From NCBI RefSeq assembly GCF_016808095.1, contig NC_068970.1, forward strand, positions 38,846,630 to 38,910,629: a stretch of 64,000 nucleotides of DNA. The letters run 5' to 3'. The notes below the pieces were generated by a model. That model saw only the letters and a list, made by a program, of their open reading frames with translations. It searched no databases and was not told the DNA's origin. Origin of the DNA: Vigna angularis (Eukaryota > Streptophyta > Magnoliopsida > Fabales > Fabaceae). Position 1 is the first letter of the stretch, and each line of letters starts with the position of its first letter. A program made the position numbers and the translations under genes. Below, piece by piece: positions 61,371 to 64,000 of the stretch.

Positions 61371-64000
61371 ATGAGTCAATCAAGTGTGCAAGGAAGTTTG
61401 AAACCCAATAGTGAAATGTCTTTAAGGGAAGAATTTGAGCAAAGATTTGAACAAAGGGATAAAGAGATTAGTGAGCTCAAAGATATGATTAGTCAACTTT
61501 TGATTAATCAAGATAAAAAGAAAGAGAGGTCTTCCCATAGGAGAAGAGAAGAATCATCATCTTCTCCAAGTGAAATTGAGCAAAATAGTAGTCATCACAA
61601 TGATGACCACTACCAAATGCCTCCTAGAAGACAACAGAGAGTTAGAGAGCATTACCCAAGAGAGCCTAAGATTGATCTTCCTTCCTTCCATGGAAAAGAT
61701 GATGTAGAAGAATACCTAGAGTGGGAAATGAAAGTTGAGCAATTGTTTGAGTGCCACCAAATAGATGATGAAAGGAGAGTCACCATGGCTTCTCTAAGCT
61801 TTCAAGGTTATGCCTTAATTTGGTGGACAGCCTTAGTTAAGGACCATAGGCTAAGACACTTACCTCCCATTAGGTATTGGAATGAAATGAGAGCTGCCCT
61901 GAGGAGGAGGCATGTACCAGCCTACTATGATAGGGAGATAATGGATAAACTCCATAAACTCCAACAAAGGAACATGAGTGTTGAGGAATATAGACAAAAA
62001 ATGGAATTACTCATGTTGAGGGCTGGGATAAGAGAGGAACCAAGAATCACAATTGCTAGGTTCCAAAGTGGACTCAACTATGACATAAGAGATAGGGTTG
62101 AACTTATACCCTACAATGATCTCAATGAGTTAGTCCAACTTTGTGTGAGGGTAGAGCAGCAACTCAAAAGAAAAAGCTCTACTAAGAAAGATTACCCTCA
62201 TAGTTACAAGAAAGAATATAGGAGGGAGGGTAGTCTAATTAAGCCAAGATATGAAGAATCTAGAGAGAGGGAGAAAGGAAAAGAAAAAGCCAAAGAACCT
62301 CCAAAAGATAATAAAAGAAAGGAAACCAAATGCTTTAAATGTGGGGAAAGAGGGCACTATTCATCTGAGTGTCGAAATAGAAGGTCAACTTACATTCTTG
62401 AACATGAGAGTGAAAGTGAGGGTTCTTCATATAGTGAGTCTGAGACATCCACTTCTGAAGAAGAAGAAGCTTTACCTTGTGATGGTGACTTACTTATGGT
62501 AAGGAGACTCCTGGAAAGTAAACATGTCGAATTAGAACAGTCACAAAGAGAGAACCTATTCCACACAAGATGCAAAGTTTTAGAAAAGACATGTTCAATG
62601 ATAGTGGATAGTGGCTCTTGTTGCAACTGTTGTAGTTCTAGAATGGTAGAAAAGCTTGGCTTAACCACTACTTCTCATCCTAAACCTTACAAACTTCAAT
62701 GGATCAAAGAGGATGATGGAATAGTAGTTAAAGAACAAGTAAGTGTTCCTATTTCCATTGGCAAATATGAAGATCAAATTGTTTGTGATATAGTACCAAT
62801 GGAAGCTGGACACATATTACTTGGAAGACCTTGGCAATATGATAAACAAGCTTTACATGATGGAGTCACCAACAAAATCACCATTCAACACAAAGGAAAG
62901 AAAATTATTTTGTGTCCTCTTACACCTTCACAAGTAAGAGAGGACCAAATAATTCTTAAGAAGAAGTTGGATGGAGAAAAGAAAAAAGAAACTAAGAAAG
63001 AAAGAAAGAATTTGGTAACCCATGCCTCAGCCCATGAAGTTGTCCAACCTCAAACCTTGAATATTTCCAAAAATCTTTTTCTTGGACAACCTCATTTCCT
63101 TCTTTATTGCAAAGAGGCATTTGTTTCAATCACTCATGAACTTGGTTCTCTACCAAAGGGGTTGCAAAAACTTTTAAAGGAATTTGATGATATATTTCCC
63201 AAAGAGGTACCAAGTGGATTACCACCTTTGAGGGGAATAGAACATCAAATAGATTTGGTGCCTGGGGCAAGCCTACCCAATAGGCCAGCCTATAGAACCA
63301 ACCCTATGGAAACAAAAGAAATAGAGAAACAAGTTAATGACTTGTTGAACAAAGGGTGGATCCAAAAGAGTTTAAGTCCCTGTGCTGTGCCTGTGTTGTT
63401 GGTCCCTAAAAAGGATGGGTCTTGGAGAATGTGTACAGATTGTAGGGCCATCAACAACATAACTGTCAAGTATAGGCATCCCATTCCTAGGCTAGATGAC
63501 ATGTTGGATGAATTACATGGAGCAAATCTCTTCACCAAAATTGATCTTAAAAGTGGATACCATCAGATAAGAATTCATGAAGGAGATGAATGGAAAACTG
63601 CTTTCAAGACCAAGTTTGGTTTGTATGAATGGTTAGTCATGCCCTTTGGCTTGACCAATGCTCCAAGTACATTCATGAGATTAATGAATCATGTGCTTAG
63701 GGAATGCATAGGCAAATTTGTAGTGGTCTACTTTGATGATATCCTAGTCTATAGTCAAGGCCTTCAAGAACATCTTAACCATGTCAGAAAAGTCTTGCTT
63801 CTTCTTAGAGAACATCATCTCTTTGCCAACTTTGACAAATGTACTTTTTGTCAAGAAAGTGTGATTTTCCTTGGATTCAAAGTGGGAAAAGAAGGTGTAC
63901 ATGTTGATCCAGAGAAGATCAAGGCTATACAAGAATGGCCAACCCCTAAAAAAGTAGCAGAGGTGAGAAGTTTTCATGGGTTAGCAAGTTTTTATAGAAG
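61371..64000 (+). CDS. Gag-pol polyprotein, element D, intact and incomplete at window edge
   Basis: One open frame of 876 codons from MSQSSVQGSLK has no stop before base 64000. Gag: coiled N-terminus, charged linker, gag domain (about 105-265, with EYLEWEMKVEQLFECHQ), zinc knuckle CFKCGERGHYSSEC at 321-334 (all ligands present). Protease active site DSG at 413-415, with HILLGRPW downstream. RT from about 620, with [16 protein letters not shown] and the catalytic YFDD at 787-790, continuing into the thumb. RNase H, integrase and any chromodomain would follow beyond the window. The element could supply proteins for family 3 elements; that is inference. Confidence 0.9.
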   Translation, partial: MSQSSVQGSLKPNSEMSLREEFEQRFEQRDKEISELKDMISQLLINQDKKKERSSHRRREESSSSPSEIEQNSSHHNDDHYQMPPRRQQRVREHYPREPKIDLPSFHGKDDVEEYLEWEMKVEQLFECHQIDDERRVTMASLSFQGYALIWWTALVKDHRLRHLPPIRYWNEMRAALRRRHVPAYYDREIMDKLHKLQQRNMSVEEYRQKMELLMLRAGIREEPRITIARFQSGLNYDIRDRVELIPYNDLNELVQLCVRVEQQLKRKSSTKKDYPHSYKKEYRREGSLIKPRYEESREREKGKEKAKEPPKDNKRKETKCFKCGERGHYSSECRNRRSTYILEHESESEGSSYSESETSTSEEEEALPCDGDLLMVRRLLESKHVELEQSQRENLFHTRCKVLEKTCSMIVDSGSCCNCCSSRMVEKLGLTTTSHPKPYKLQWIKEDDGIVVKEQVSVPISIGKYEDQIVCDIVPMEAGHILLGRPWQYDKQALHDGVTNKITIQHKGKKIILCPLTPSQVREDQIILKKKLDGEKKKETKKERKNLVTHASAHEVVQPQTLNISKNLFLGQPHFLLYCKEAFVSITHELGSLPKGLQKLLKEFDDIFPKEVPSGLPPLRGIEHQIDLVPGASLPNRPAYRTNPMETKEIEKQVNDLLNKGWIQKSLSPCAVPVLLVPKKDGSWRMCTDCRAINNITVKYRHPIPRLDDMLDELHGANLFTKIDLKSGYHQIRIHEGDEWKTAFKTKFGLYEWLVMPFGLTNAPSTFMRLMNHVLRECIGKFVVVYFDDILVYSQGLQEHLNHVRKVLLLLREHHLFANFDKCTFCQESVIFLGFKVGKEGVHVDPEKIKAIQEWPTPKKVAEVRSFHGLASFYR

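Larger units (their letters stand above)
58155..64000 (+). mobile_element. Element D: family 2 Ty3/gypsy element, runs off the window
   Basis: It has LTR, PBS, 2.5-kb leader, and an undamaged gag-protease-RT frame to the last base. It is the only family 2 copy here that could be autonomous. It lies in Tat-type gag sequence. The five bases before it are CTTTA (58150-58154), the expected target duplication. Confidence 0.9.

Overview
The window is plant nuclear DNA, most likely from a papilionoid legume (Phaseolus, Vigna or Glycine relatives). It is AT-rich, the coding remnants use plant LTR-retrotransposon gag and pol types, primer binding sites match plant tRNA-Asp and tRNA-iMet, and several LTRs resemble legume Athila/Diaspora, CRM-like and SIRE types. 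The species assignment is inference from memory; no search was possible. I see one credible host gene, a divergent SUMO-like gene at 52005-53590 on the minus strand. Almost everything else is transposon nested in transposon. || Four retroelement families recur. Family 1 is Athila/Diaspora-like: tRNA-Asp PBS, LTR starting TGATAACGG and ending TCTTAACA, gag, a DLGA-type protease, and a later ORF of the plant-specific 'putative transposon protein' type (called TP here). None of its copies here carries RT, RNase H or an integrase core. Family 2 is a Ty3/gypsy chromovirus-like gag-pol element (LTR TGATGGAAGAC...CCATCA, 2.5 kb leader). Family 3 is a gag-only non-autonomous element (LTR TGATGGAATCC...CCATCA, leader up to 3.8 kb) that shares a leader motif with family 2. 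Family 4 is a complete Ty1/copia element. || Layout. 1-3910: element A (family 1), lacking most of gag, with a minus-strand SIRE-like fragment in it. 3911-27766: a nested block that I read as one family 1 element (B) whose 5' LTR is 3911-5162 and whose 3' LTR is 26525-27766. Inside it are a solo LTR in its protease (7314-7888, TSD CAAAC), a minus-strand family 1 element G (9672-14247 plus 21390-23269), a truncated family 2 element C (14248-21390) and a 5'-truncated family 3 element I (23270-26484). 28786-39102: family 1 element F with a chimeric 5' LTR, split by a complete young family 3 element I2 (30433-36979, TSD ATGCC). 39103-40227: a solo LTR (TSD ATTTA). 41208-42588: a SIRE-like solo LTR. 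43111-43524: a foldback palindrome. 44713-50017: complete minus-strand copia element (TSD TTTTG). 52005-53590: the SUMO-like gene. 56294-57297: a non-autonomous CACTA transposon (TSD CAT). 57303-58154: Tat-type gag remnant. 58155-64000: family 2 element D, with an undamaged gag-protease-RT frame that runs off the window. || How the parts may work together: families 1 and 3 lack the enzymes for their own transposition. If they move, they need RT and integrase from autonomous relatives; D is the plausible donor for family 3 (shared leader motif and LTR termini), while no donor for family 1 is present here. Family 1 copies also share a 5'-UTR intron before the TP ORF, a 48-nt hairpin motif, GC-rich palindromic arrays and repeated polypurine-tract-like 12-mers.
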